64,000 nucleotides of DNA. It comes from Actinobacteria bacterium OK074 (lineage in GTDB: Bacteria > Actinomycetota > Actinomycetes > Streptomycetales > Streptomycetaceae). The DNA is taken from assembly GCA_001298575.1 (NCBI GenBank), contig LJCV01000044.1:1-64000 (forward strand), written 5' to 3'. Numbering within the stretch: the stretch's first letter is position 1; the number at the start of each line of letters is the position of its first letter. Positions 1-8,870 of this stretch are shown piece after piece. The notes under the pieces were generated by a model that had not been told where the DNA came from, searched no databases, and saw only the letters and a list, made by a program, of their open reading frames with translations. A program made the translations under genes and the position numbers.

Positions 1-3000
1 CCCGGCCGCGGCCCGGCCGGCCCGTGCGGGCGGCGGCGGCTCGCTGAGCGGCCTGCCGGGCCTCGGCGGTGTCGTCGCCGGTGGTGTCGGCGGCCAGCGC
101 GGTCGCCATCGCGTGCACCGTGGGGTGTTCGAACAGCCAGTGCAGGGGAAGGTCCGGGGCCAGTTCCGTGCGCAGCAGCCCGTGCAGGGTGGCCAGCAGC
201 AGGGAGTTGCCCCCGAGGTCGAAGAAGTTGTCGTGGACGCTCACGTGGTCGGTGCGCAGCGCCGTGCACCAGGCCGCGGCGACCCGCCGTTCCAGTTCGG
301 TCCGGGGCAGTTGCCGCGGTCCCCCGCCCGCGAGTTCGGCGAGGTCGGGCCGGGGCAGCGCGCCGTGGTCGACCTTGCCGTGCACGGTCATGGGCAGCGC
401 GTCGAGAGTCACGACGGCGTCGGGGACCATGAAGCGCGGCAGGTGTCCGCGCAGGGCGCCGAGGATGTGCGCGGTGTCGACGGGGGCGCCGTCCCTGGGG
501 ACGACGTAGGCGACGAGTTCGGCGGCCTCGCCGGGGAAGGCGCGCACCGCGCAGTGCGCGACGCCGGGGGTCTGCCGCAGGTGGTGTTCGATCTCGGCGG
601 GCTCCACCCGGTGTCCGCGGACCTTGATCTGGCGGTCCAGGCGGCCGAGGTAGTCGAGGGTGCCGTCGGGCAGCCAGCGGCCCAAGTCGCCGGTGCGGTA
701 GAGGGGTTCGGGGCGGCCGTCGGGGTCGGTGGCGCGGAAGGCGCGCGCGGTGAGTTCGGGGTGGCGCCAGTATCCGGCGGACAGTCCGGTTCCGGCGATG
801 CAGATCTCGCCGGGGACACCGGCCGGGCAGCGCCTGCCCTCCGCGTCGAGCACGTACAGCCGGGCGCCGGTCACGGGGCGGCCGATCCGGCTCAGCGGGG
901 CGGGCGCGCCGTGCTCGACCTGGTGGGTGCCGACGAAGACGGTGGCCTCCGTGGGGCCGTAGGCGTTGAGGATCCGGTAGCCCGGGGGCTTGGCGGGCAG
1001 CGAGGTGATGGCGGCGCCGCCGACGATCAGCTGGCGCAGGCCGGGCAGTTCGTGCCCGAGCGACCAGATGAGTTCGGCGACGGGCGTGGCCGCCCAGCCG
1101 ACGGTGATCCTCCGCTCGTCGAGCCAGCGCGCGAACCCGTCGGGGCTGAGCGGCTGTTCGTACGGCAGCAGCACCGCGCCCGCGGCCAGGGCGGGCCAGA
1201 CCTCGGCCTGCGCCACGTCGAAGCCGACGCTGACCCCGTGGCTGACCCGGTCGTCGGCGCCCAGGCCGAGGAACTCCTGTTTCCAGAGCGAGAGTTGGGC
1301 CAGTCCGCCGTGGGTGACGGCGGCGCCCTTGGGCCGTCCGGTGGTGCCGGACGTGTAGAGCACGTAGGCGATGTCCGCAGGAGCCGGGGTGGGGAGCGTG
1401 GCGGCGGAGACGGGGGTGCGGCGGGCGAGGGCCACGTCCACCGCCGGGACCGGCAGGCTCGTGAGGTCCATGTCGAGGGCGGGGCTGGTGACGACCGCCC
1501 GGGTGCCGAGGTCGCGCAGGACGTAGTCGATGCGTTCGGCCGGGTAGGCGGGGTCGATGGGGCAGTAGGCGCTGCCGGCCAGCCAGGCCGCGAGCATCGC
1601 CACCACGTAGTCGGCACCGCGCTCCAGCATGACCGCGACCACGGGCTGCGGGCCGGTGGCGTACGGCCGCAGTTCCTCGGCCAACACGCCTGCGCGCGCG
1701 ACGAGTTCGGCGTAGCTGAGGGTTTCGGTGTCGGTCTCCACGGCGGGGGCGTCGGGCCGCTCGGCGAGGTGCCGGGCGAGCAGGGCGGGCACGGTGGTCG
1801 CCGGGTAGGGGGCGGGACCGGTCTCGTAGGAGGTGAGGAGTTCGTGTTCTTGCGGGTCCGTCAGGTCCAGGGTGGCCACCGGGCGGTCGAGCTGGTCCGC
1901 GAACCGTTCCAGGACCCGGGCCACCAGCCGGGCGAGCCGGTCCGCGTCGACGGCGGTGACGCGGTCGCCCCGGTGGCTGAGGGTGCCCTCGATCCGGTCG
2001 CCGGTGACCCGGACGCCGAACAGCAGGCCGTACTTGACGGATTCGCCCGCCCGGTGCGGGACGGGCGACAACGGGGTGAGCCTGGCGTCGCCGAGGGCGT
2101 GTTCGGGTGCCTCGACGAGGGTGGCGAGGGTGACGTCGAGGAACGGTGTCCAGCCGGGCCTGCGCAGCGGGTTGAGCCGCTCCACGACCGTCTCGAAGGC
2201 GACGTCCCGGTGCTCCAGCACGTCGAGGACGGTCTCCCGCAGCTGGTCGAGGAGCCCGCCGAGCGTCGTGTCGTCGGCGAGGGCGGAGCGCAGCGCGACC
2301 GTGTTCATGCAGGGGCCGATCACGCCCGCGAGTTCCGCGCCGCGGTTGCCGATCGGGGTGCCGAGGGTGAGGTCGTCCTGTCCGGTCCAGCGGTGCAGCA
2401 CGGCGGCCAGGGCGGTGGCGACCACGGTGAACCAACCGACCTTGTGCCGGGCGGCGACCTCCTGGACCGTACGCAGCAGGTCCGGTCCGAAGGGCAGCGG
2501 CACGACCCCGTGCGGCTCGGGTTCCGGTACGGCGCCCAGCGTCGGGTAGGCGGGCGCCCCGGCGAGCTTCCCGGCCCACCACTCGACCAGTTCGCGCCCC
2601 TCGGCCCCGGCGGCCCGGGCCCGTTGGGCGTCGACGTACCGCTGGTACTGGACGGCCGGGGGCAGTGTGCGCGCGGCCGGGGCGCCGGGGCGGACGCCCA
2701 CCGGTTCGTCGAGGCGGTCGGCGAGCGAGGCCAGCAACTCGCCCAGTTCGTGGGCGATTTCCTCGGCGTCCGTACGGCGGAAGCGGTCGCCCCGGTACGA
2801 CAGCAGGATCCGCGGCCGGGCGCTGCCGGGGAACAGGGTGAGCGACAGGCCGAACTTGACCTGGTGGCCCCAGAAGCCTTCCGGCAGCAGGCGTTGGAGT
2901 GTGGCGTCGCCCAACGGGGCGTCCTCGCGCGGCACTTCGTTCACGTTGACGTAGAAGTCGGTGTACGGCGGCCGGCCGGGCCGGTGCGGTGGGGCGAGGC

Positions 3001-4825
3001 GTGCCACGACGGCGTCGAAGGGCACCCGGCGGTCGTCCATCGCGTCGAAGACGGACTCCCGCATGGCGTCGAGGAGTTCGCCGATCATGGTCGTCGCGGC
3101 CGAACGGGACCTGAGAACCAGCGTGTTGAGGCAGGGGCCGATGACATCGGCGGCGCCCGGGGTCTCGCGCAGTGCCGTGGGGGTGGCGAGGGTGAGGTCG
3201 TCCTGTCCGGTCCGGCGGTGCAGCACCGTCGCCAGGGCCGCGGTGGCCACCGTGAACCAGGTGGCCCGGTGGGCGGACTGCACCGGGCGCAGCCGCTGCG
3301 CCAGGTCGTCGGGGAGCGGGACCGCCACGCACCCGTCGGGTTCGGCGGGCTCGGGCGGGGTGGCGGCGGGGTACGGCGGGGCGCCGTCGAGCCGTCGGGT
3401 CCAGCGTTCCAGGAGCCGCTCGCGCTCGGCCTCGGGGAGTCGCTGGTTCCGGACGAGGTCGCGGAACTGGACCGCGGGCGGGAGCACCGGCGTGCCCGCG
3501 GTGCGGACGGCCTCGTAGCAGGCGGCGAGGTCGCGCAGGAAGACGGGGACGGACTCGCCGTCGAACGCGAGGTGGTGCACGCACAGGGCGAACACCTGCT
3601 CGTCGGCGGCGAGTTGGGCGAGGGTCGCGCGCAGCAGGCGGCCCGACGCCGGGTCGAAGGGCTGCCGGGTCTCGCGGCGCAGCCACTCCGTCGCCCAGCG
3701 GTCGCGGCCGTCCGGGCTCGTGCCGAAGGCGGTGGCGTCCTCCGTGACGACCTCCGGGGTCCAGCCGCCGTCGACGATCTGGTGGAGCCGGCCGAGGTGT
3801 TCGACGAAGCGGGTGCGCAGGATCTCGTGCCGGTCGACGAGCAGGGCGAGGGCCGCGGCGAGCGTACCGGGGTCGAGTGCGCCAAAGACCCGCCACACGA
3901 GGTGGACCTGGTAGCGGCCGGAGTCGCCGCCGCGTTCCGCGAGCCAGGTGCCCTGCTGGAACGCGCCGGCGGGTTCGGCGCCCTCCGGCAGGGTGTCCGG
4001 GTGCCCGGCGGCGGGGTCGTGCCGGTCGGTGTCGATGCGGTCGGTGTCGATGCGGTCGGCGAGGCCCTGGAGCGTGGGGTGTTCGAAGACGTCGCGCAGG
4101 GCGAGCCGGACGCCGAGCCGTTCGCCCACCAGCCCGACCAGCCGGGCCGCGAGGAGGGAGTGGCCGCCGTTGTCGAAGAAGGAGGAGGCGGGGGTGAGGT
4201 CGTCGACGGGCAGCAACTGGCGCCAGAGGGCGGCGAGTTCGGTCGCGGTGCCGGTCAGCGCGGGCACGGGGGCGGGCGCCGCGGGCCGGTTCGGGGCCGC
4301 CGTGGGGTGCGCTCCCGCCGCCCGCTCGTAGAAGTGGCCGAGGTCGGTGAGGAAGGGTTCCGTGGAGCCCGCGTCCCACACGAGGTGGTGGACGCAGAGG
4401 GAGAAGACCTGCTCGTCGTCGGTCAGTTGGACCAGGGACGCGGTGAGCGGGCGGCCGGCGGCGAGGTCGAAGGTGTGGCGGGCGTCCTCTTCGAGGACAC
4501 GGGCGAGTTCGCGGGCGCGTTCCTCCTCGTCGGCCGCCCGCAGGTCCACCAGGCGCGGTGCGGGCGTCCAGGCCGGGCCGACCAGCTGGCCGATGCCGCC
4601 GTGGTCGTCGACGAAGCGGGTGCGCAGGATCTCGTGCCGCTCCACCACGTCCGCCAGCGCCCGGGCCAGCGCCTCGGGCCGCAGCGCGGGGCGGACGCGC
4701 CAGGCCAGGGGCACGTTGTAGAGGCCGGTGCCCGGCTCCAGCCGCTCGGCGAACCAGATGCGTTCCTGGAACCCGGCGGCGGGCAGCGGCTGTTGCCCCG
4801 GGGCGGGCCGGTGGTCGGCGGTCAC
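1..4825 (-). CDS. Nonribosomal peptide synthetase, partial (3' end off window)
   Basis: Assembly-line enzyme; at least 1608 codons are visible, reading leftward off the edge. The GTG start at 4825 overlaps the stop of the upstream acyl-CoA dehydrogenase gene. Domains seen in order: a condensation N-terminal lobe with HHLVWDAGS (His146-His147); a carrier domain with GGHSL (Ser223); a second C N-lobe with HHLAFDG (417-423); a C-terminal lobe (about 445-720); a second, separate C-terminal lobe (about 720-990); an adenylation domain (about 995-1450) with YTSGTTGRPKG, FDVAQAEVW, NAYGPTEAT, YRTGD and GKVDHGAL; a carrier domain with LGGNSL (Ser1541). A basic/Ala-rich tail follows, so the end is probably close. 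Two C-lobes in tandem are not a normal layout. The amino acid specificity was not assigned. An epimerase or thioesterase could lie beyond the edge. Confidence 0.93.
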   Translation of the reverse strand, partial: MTADHRPAPGQQPLPAAGFQERIWFAERLEPGTGLYNVPLAWRVRPALRPEALARALADVVERHEILRTRFVDDHGGIGQLVGPAWTPAPRLVDLRAADEEERARELARVLEEDARHTFDLAAGRPLTASLVQLTDDEQVFSLCVHHLVWDAGSTEPFLTDLGHFYERAAGAHPTAAPNRPAAPAPVPALTGTATELAALWRQLLPVDDLTPASSFFDNGGHSLLAARLVGLVGERLGVRLALRDVFEHPTLQGLADRIDTDRIDTDRHDPAAGHPDTLPEGAEPAGAFQQGTWLAERGGDSGRYQVHLVWRVFGALDPGTLAAALALLVDRHEILRTRFVEHLGRLHQIVDGGWTPEVVTEDATAFGTSPDGRDRWATEWLRRETRQPFDPASGRLLRATLAQLAADEQVFALCVHHLAFDGESVPVFLRDLAACYEAVRTAGTPVLPPAVQFRDLVRNQRLPEAERERLLERWTRRLDGAPPYPAATPPEPAEPDGCVAVPLPDDLAQRLRPVQSAHRATWFTVATAALATVLHRRTGQDDLTLATPTALRETPGAADVIGPCLNTLVLRSRSAATTMIGELLDAMRESVFDAMDDRRVPFDAVVARLAPPHRPGRPPYTDFYVNVNEVPREDAPLGDATLQRLLPEGFWGHQVKFGLSLTLFPGSARPRILLSYRGDRFRRTDAEEIAHELGELLASLADRLDEPVGVRPGAPAARTLPPAVQYQRYVDAQRARAAGAEGRELVEWWAGKLAGAPAYPTLGAVPEPEPHGVVPLPFGPDLLRTVQEVAARHKVGWFTVVATALAAVLHRWTGQDDLTLGTPIGNRGAELAGVIGPCMNTVALRSALADDTTLGGLLDQLRETVLDVLEHRDVAFETVVERLNPLRRPGWTPFLDVTLATLVEAPEHALGDARLTPLSPVPHRAGESVKYGLLFGVRVTGDRIEGTLSHRGDRVTAVDADRLARLVARVLERFADQLDRPVATLDLTDPQEHELLTSYETGPAPYPATTVPALLARHLAERPDAPAVETDTETLSYAELVARAGVLAEELRPYATGPQPVVAVMLERGADYVVAMLAAWLAGSAYCPIDPAYPAERIDYVLRDLGTRAVVTSPALDMDLTSLPVPAVDVALARRTPVSAATLPTPAPADIAYVLYTSGTTGRPKGAAVTHGGLAQLSLWKQEFLGLGADDRVSHGVSVGFDVAQAEVWPALAAGAVLLPYEQPLSPDGFARWLDERRITVGWAATPVAELIWSLGHELPGLRQLIVGGAAITSLPAKPPGYRILNAYGPTEATVFVGTHQVEHGAPAPLSRIGRPVTGARLYVLDAEGRRCPAGVPGEICIAGTGLSAGYWRHPELTARAFRATDPDGRPEPLYRTGDLGRWLPDGTLDYLGRLDRQIKVRGHRVEPAEIEHHLRQTPGVAHCAVRAFPGEAAELVAYVVPRDGAPVDTAHILGALRGHLPRFMVPDAVVTLDALPMTVHGKVDHGALPRPDLAELAGGGPRQLPRTELERRVAAAWCTALRTDHVSVHDNFFDLGGNSLLLATLHGLLRTELAPDLPLHWLFEHPTVHAMATALAADTTGDDTAEARQAAQRAAAARTGRPGRGR

Positions 4826-6606
4826 TGCTCGTTGCCTTCCGCGCGGGCGAGGTGCGCCGGAACAGAGGTGTGCTGGAAGATGCCCGCGGCCCGGCCGTCC
4901 TCGGCGAGGCCCGCGCACAGGGCGGTGTGGTCCGGCTCGTCGCCGCTCACCGCGGCCTCGGCCGCCGCCCACAGGTCGGTGACCCGGCGGCGGGCGTCGG
5001 CGCAGAAGACGTCGGCGAGCCCCTGCGGCCAGGTGTGGCCGGCCTCGGCGAGGGTCGCCGCGCGGGCGAGCACGGCCGCCATGGTGAGGATCTCGTTGAC
5101 GACGGCGTTGACGGAGATGACGACGCGTTCCGCGGCGAGCAGTTCGTCGGCCTCGGCGTACCGCTCGCGCACCCGCAGCATGAACCGGGCCAGTTCCTTG
5201 GCCTGGCCGGTGGCGTACCGCGCGTGGTCGGTGTTGCGTCCGGTGAGCCACTGGGTGGACAGACCGGTCAGGTCCTCGGGTTCGTCGAGGTCGGCGGCCG
5301 GCCGCGGCTGGGGGTAGTAGGTGGGCAGGACGAGCCGCCCGGCCCAGTAGTCGAGCGCGAAGTCGACGCCGCCGGAGATCCGCAGGCCCCGGGCGTCGCG
5401 CACGGCGCGTTCCAGCGGTACGGGTACGGCGCAGCGGCGGGCCTTGCTGGGGCCGCTCTCGAACCCCTCGGCGCCCAGCACCGACATGGAGCGGTCCAGC
5501 ACCCGCCAGGCGGCCAGCGAGCTGATGTTCTTGACGGCGAGTTGCTCGAACGCGGTGTTGACCGGGCCGTCCAGGTCGGGCTGGACCATGGTCCAGGTGG
5601 TCAGGGTGTCGATGGCGAAGGTGTCCGCGGCCGCGGCGGCCAGCACCCGCCGGATCTCGTCGTACTGGTCGAGGGTGCGCCCGTCGACGGACCGGCGGGA
5701 GGCGAAGTCCTGTGCCCACGCGGTGCCGAGCCGGGCCAGCGCGAGCGAGGGCGCGGCGATCAGGTAGTTGCGGCCGAGCATGGTGGCCAGGTTCGCGGTG
5801 CGGGTCATCCGCCCCTCGTAGCCCTCCTCGACAAGCATCCGGGTGCGGGGCACCCGGACCCGGTCGAAGGTGAACGCCCCGTTCGGGAAGCCCCGCAGGC
5901 CCATGAACCCGTGTTCGGCGTGGACGCGCAGGCCGGGTGTGTCGGCGTCGACGAAGAACAGCCGCCGCTGGGTGGTGCCCTGCTCCGTGACGGTCGCCGA
6001 GATGATCACGACGTCGGCGATGGGCGCGTTGCCGACGAAGACCTTGTCGCCGGTGATCAGGAAGGCGTCGCCGTCCTCGGTGGGCACCGCGACGGTACGG
6101 CGTACGGTGTTGGCCGCGCCCTCCGGCTCGGTGTCGGCCGTGCAGGACACGGCGCCGCGCTCGACGCGGTCCTGGACGAAGTCCCGCAGCGGGCCCGGGG
6201 GCAGGTGGGGCAGGTAGGCGCTGATGCCGATGGCGTTGTCGATGGCGATGATCAGCGCGACCGCCACCGACCGGCTCGCCACCTCGGTGACCACGCGGAA
6301 GATGTTGCGCGGGGTCAGCCCCCAGCCGCCGCTGCGTTCGGCGGTCCCCAGCTTGAGCAGCCCCCGCTTCTTCAGCTCCTCGACGAACCCCGCGGGCAGG
6401 GTGCTCGTCTCGTCCACGGACTCGGGGTCGATCCACTCGGTCATGAACCGGGTGATCTCCGCCAGCGCGTGGTCACCGGCCGCCCGGTCCGCGGCGTCCT
6501 GGTCGGGAAAGGGGTCGAGCAGGTCCCACTGGAGTTTTCCCGTGTAGAGGCTCTCCAGAAAGCTCGGAGAATTGGGCCTGCTCAGCAAGTCTCGTGCGGA
6601 CGCCAT
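4822..6606 (-). CDS. Acyl-CoA dehydrogenase family protein of the NRPS cluster
   Basis: A 594-aa flavoprotein of the acyl-CoA dehydrogenase fold, longer than the usual 380-400 aa because of extra N- and C-terminal segments. Family features include the SCTADTEPEGAANT substrate/FAD segment (the usual S-x-T-E-P region) and the central beta domain with GDKVFVGNAPIADVVIISA. The ATG at 6606 has a clean AGGAGG about 5 nt upstream. Its stop overlaps the GTG of the NRPS by 4 nt, so the two are co-translated. In peptide clusters such enzymes often desaturate an acyl or aminoacyl group held on CoA or a carrier protein. That role is inferred from context; the substrate is unknown. Confidence 0.85.
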   Translation of the reverse strand: MASARDLLSRPNSPSFLESLYTGKLQWDLLDPFPDQDAADRAAGDHALAEITRFMTEWIDPESVDETSTLPAGFVEELKKRGLLKLGTAERSGGWGLTPRNIFRVVTEVASRSVAVALIIAIDNAIGISAYLPHLPPGPLRDFVQDRVERGAVSCTADTEPEGAANTVRRTVAVPTEDGDAFLITGDKVFVGNAPIADVVIISATVTEQGTTQRRLFFVDADTPGLRVHAEHGFMGLRGFPNGAFTFDRVRVPRTRMLVEEGYEGRMTRTANLATMLGRNYLIAAPSLALARLGTAWAQDFASRRSVDGRTLDQYDEIRRVLAAAAADTFAIDTLTTWTMVQPDLDGPVNTAFEQLAVKNISSLAAWRVLDRSMSVLGAEGFESGPSKARRCAVPVPLERAVRDARGLRISGGVDFALDYWAGRLVLPTYYPQPRPAADLDEPEDLTGLSTQWLTGRNTDHARYATGQAKELARFMLRVRERYAEADELLAAERVVISVNAVVNEILTMAAVLARAATLAEAGHTWPQGLADVFCADARRRVTDLWAAAEAAVSGDEPDHTALCAGLAEDGRAAGIFQHTSVPAHLARAEGNEQ

Positions 6607-6920
6607 GGCCGCCTCCTATTCCCTTTACGTTCATCTGCGGCAAGAATGCACGTGCGGAAAAGACGATGCCCCAGGCGGTCGCGGGCATTCAATGGGAGAT
6701 ATCGCAGTCCCGCTTTCCAGCAGGTGAAAACCGCTCGCTCCGACGGGCGCGACCAGGGCCGAAACCCCGTTCCCACTAAGGGATTCACCAGTCGACGACG
6801 CCCGTCTTCCGGTTTTTCCCAGTGGGCGCCGGACGCTCTGGTGGCGGGACTCGCTTCCCGTCTACTTTCTCGTTCCATCGGCGATTTCCACGCCGTTGAC
6901 GAAGCGAGGTGAATTCCGCA
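6607..6920. promoter_or_regulatory. Divergent promoter region of the NRPS cluster
   Basis: About 310 bp separate the leftward acyl-CoA dehydrogenase/NRPS pair from the rightward biosynthetic operon, so both promoters must lie here. It is less GC-rich than its surroundings, with short T-rich tracts near 6810-6880. I found no convincing long palindrome or a clear pair of -35/-10 hexamers. Sites for the cluster LuxR protein would be expected here, but I could not point to one. Confidence 0.6.
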
Positions 6921-8870
6921 GTGAGTCTTGATCAGTCGGTAGGCACACCGCAGCAGCTCACGTCCGTGGAGCGTGAGCTGATCGGCGTGTGGCAGGAACT
7001 GCTCGGAGTGGACGATCTGGGGCCCGAGGAGGACTTCTTCTTCCGTGGCGGCCATTCGCTGCTGGCCATCAGGTCGACCATCCGGCTCAAGGAGCGCCTC
7101 GGCGTCGACATCCCCTACCCCGTGGTCGCCGCGCACCCCACCGCCCGGGCGCTGGCCGCCTGGATCCACGAGACCGGGGCGCAGAGCGCCGAAGCCGCCG
7201 GGAAGGAACCGGCCGGGCTGAGCCACTGGGACCGGGGGCGGCCCGCGCCCCTCTCCCCCGCCCAGGAGCAGATCTGGATCCTCCAGCAGCTGCACCCGGA
7301 CAGCTCCAGCTACCACTTCCAGGCGCTGGTGCACTTCGACGGCGACCTCGCCGTGCCCGCCCTGGCCGCGGCGTTGAACGGGGTCGTCGAGCGGCACGAG
7401 GTCTTCCGCACGTCGGTCCATCTCGGCGCGGACGGCGCCCCCGTGCAGCGGGTCCACCCCCACGACCCGTACGTCCTGCCGCTGACCGATCTGAGCACGC
7501 TGGCCGACGACGAACGCGCGGACGCCCTGCGCGAGTTGACCGGGAAGCTGCTGGCCGAGCGGTTCGACCTGGAGCGACCGCCGCTGGTGCGCTGGCACCT
7601 GGTGCGACTCGGCGCGGACGCGCACGTGCTGCTGCACGTCGAGCACCACCTCATCCACGACGGCTGGTCGTACAACCTGTTCCTCGGCGAGCTGGCCGAG
7701 GGCTACCGCCGGGCCGTCGCGGGGCGGGAACAGGCCGCCGCCACCCACACGTTCGACTTCCTCGACGTGGCCGTGTGGCAGCGGGAGCGGCTGGAGTCCG
7801 GCGAGCTGGACGGCCAACTGGCGTACTGGCGCGACCGGTTCAGTGCGCCGCCGGCGCCGCTGGAGCTGCCCGCCGACCGGCCGCGGCCCGCCGTGCCGAG
7901 CTTCGAGGGCCGAGCCCTGCGCTTCACGCTGGACGCCGAACTGAGCGCCGGGCTGCGGCAGTTCGCGCGCGGCCGGGGCGTCTCGCTCTATCTCGCCCTG
8001 TTCTCCGGCTGGCTGGCGCACCTGAACCGGCTGACCGGGCAGCGCGACCTGTGTGTAGGGAGTTCGCTGGCCAACCGGGTGCTGCCGGAGACCCAGCGGA
8101 TGATCGGGATGATCGTCAACAACCTGCCGATGCGGGTGGCCGTCGACCCCGGCCTGCCGTTCACCGACCTCCTGGCCGCCACCCGCGCCACCCTCGTCGG
8201 GGCGGCGGAGCACCCGGACGTCCCCTTCCACCGGATCCTGGCCGCCACGCAGTCCTCCCGGGACGTGTCGCGCAACGCGTTCTTCCAGGTCAGCTTCGGC
8301 TTCCACGACGCCCCGCTGGCCTCACTGGCGCTGCCGGGCGTGCGGATGGCGGTGACCGAGGGCATCTCGAACGGTTCGGCGAAGTTCGACATGAACATCG
8401 TCGTGGTGCCCCGGCTGGAGCAGAGCATCGGCGCCGCGCACGGCGAGCACGGCGACTCGATCACCCTCGTGTGGGAGTACGCCACCGATCTGTTCGACGA
8501 GGCCACCGTCGAACGCTTCGCCGCCGAGTACCGGCAGTTGCTGCGCTGGGTCGTCCAGCACCCCGAAACCCCCCTCAAGGAGTGCGCCGTGGAAGCCGGA
8601 CCCGGAACCGTCGCGGAGACGATCGTCGCCATCTGGTCCGAGCTGCTGCACCAGCCCGTCATCGGGCCCGAGGACGACTTCTTCGCCCTCGGCGGCGACT
8701 CGATGCTCGCCATCCGCACGGCGGCCCGGCTCGGCGAGCGGCTCGGCGTCCAGGTGCCCGCCCTGGAGGTGCTGCGCCACCCGACCGTGCGGGAACTGGC
8801 CGCCCGGATCGCCGAGTTGGGCGACGCGGCGGGCCGCGTGCCGGATGCCGGTGCGGCGGTCCTGCGGTGA
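6921..8870 (+). CDS. NRPS with carrier-condensation-carrier (T-C-T) layout
   Basis: A 649-aa protein without an adenylation domain. The first carrier domain has FRGGHSLLAIR (Ser46), then a full condensation domain of about 430 residues begins at LSPAQEQIWILQQL with the catalytic HHLIHDGWS near residue 230. A C-terminal carrier domain carries ALGGDSMLAI near residue 590. GTG 6921 is preferred to the in-frame GTG 6909 because GAGGTG lies 9 nt upstream of it. It must be loaded in trans, most simply by the stand-alone adenylation enzyme two genes downstream. The GGDS form of the second carrier is often seen in carriers that precede an epimerase or another condensation domain. Its stop overlaps the next start (GTGA). 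Confidence 0.92.
   Translation: MSLDQSVGTPQQLTSVERELIGVWQELLGVDDLGPEEDFFFRGGHSLLAIRSTIRLKERLGVDIPYPVVAAHPTARALAAWIHETGAQSAEAAGKEPAGLSHWDRGRPAPLSPAQEQIWILQQLHPDSSSYHFQALVHFDGDLAVPALAAALNGVVERHEVFRTSVHLGADGAPVQRVHPHDPYVLPLTDLSTLADDERADALRELTGKLLAERFDLERPPLVRWHLVRLGADAHVLLHVEHHLIHDGWSYNLFLGELAEGYRRAVAGREQAAATHTFDFLDVAVWQRERLESGELDGQLAYWRDRFSAPPAPLELPADRPRPAVPSFEGRALRFTLDAELSAGLRQFARGRGVSLYLALFSGWLAHLNRLTGQRDLCVGSSLANRVLPETQRMIGMIVNNLPMRVAVDPGLPFTDLLAATRATLVGAAEHPDVPFHRILAATQSSRDVSRNAFFQVSFGFHDAPLASLALPGVRMAVTEGISNGSAKFDMNIVVVPRLEQSIGAAHGEHGDSITLVWEYATDLFDEATVERFAAEYRQLLRWVVQHPETPLKECAVEAGPGTVAETIVAIWSELLHQPVIGPEDDFFALGGDSMLAIRTAARLGERLGVQVPALEVLRHPTVRELAARIAELGDAAGRVPDAGAAVLR

Noticed and set aside
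113..5317. 1734-codon open frame on the plus strand opposite the NRPS
   Set aside because: Its composition (Gly/Arg/Glu/Val-rich, no domains) is that of an antisense shadow of a high-GC gene; the minus strand has complete C, T and A motifs.
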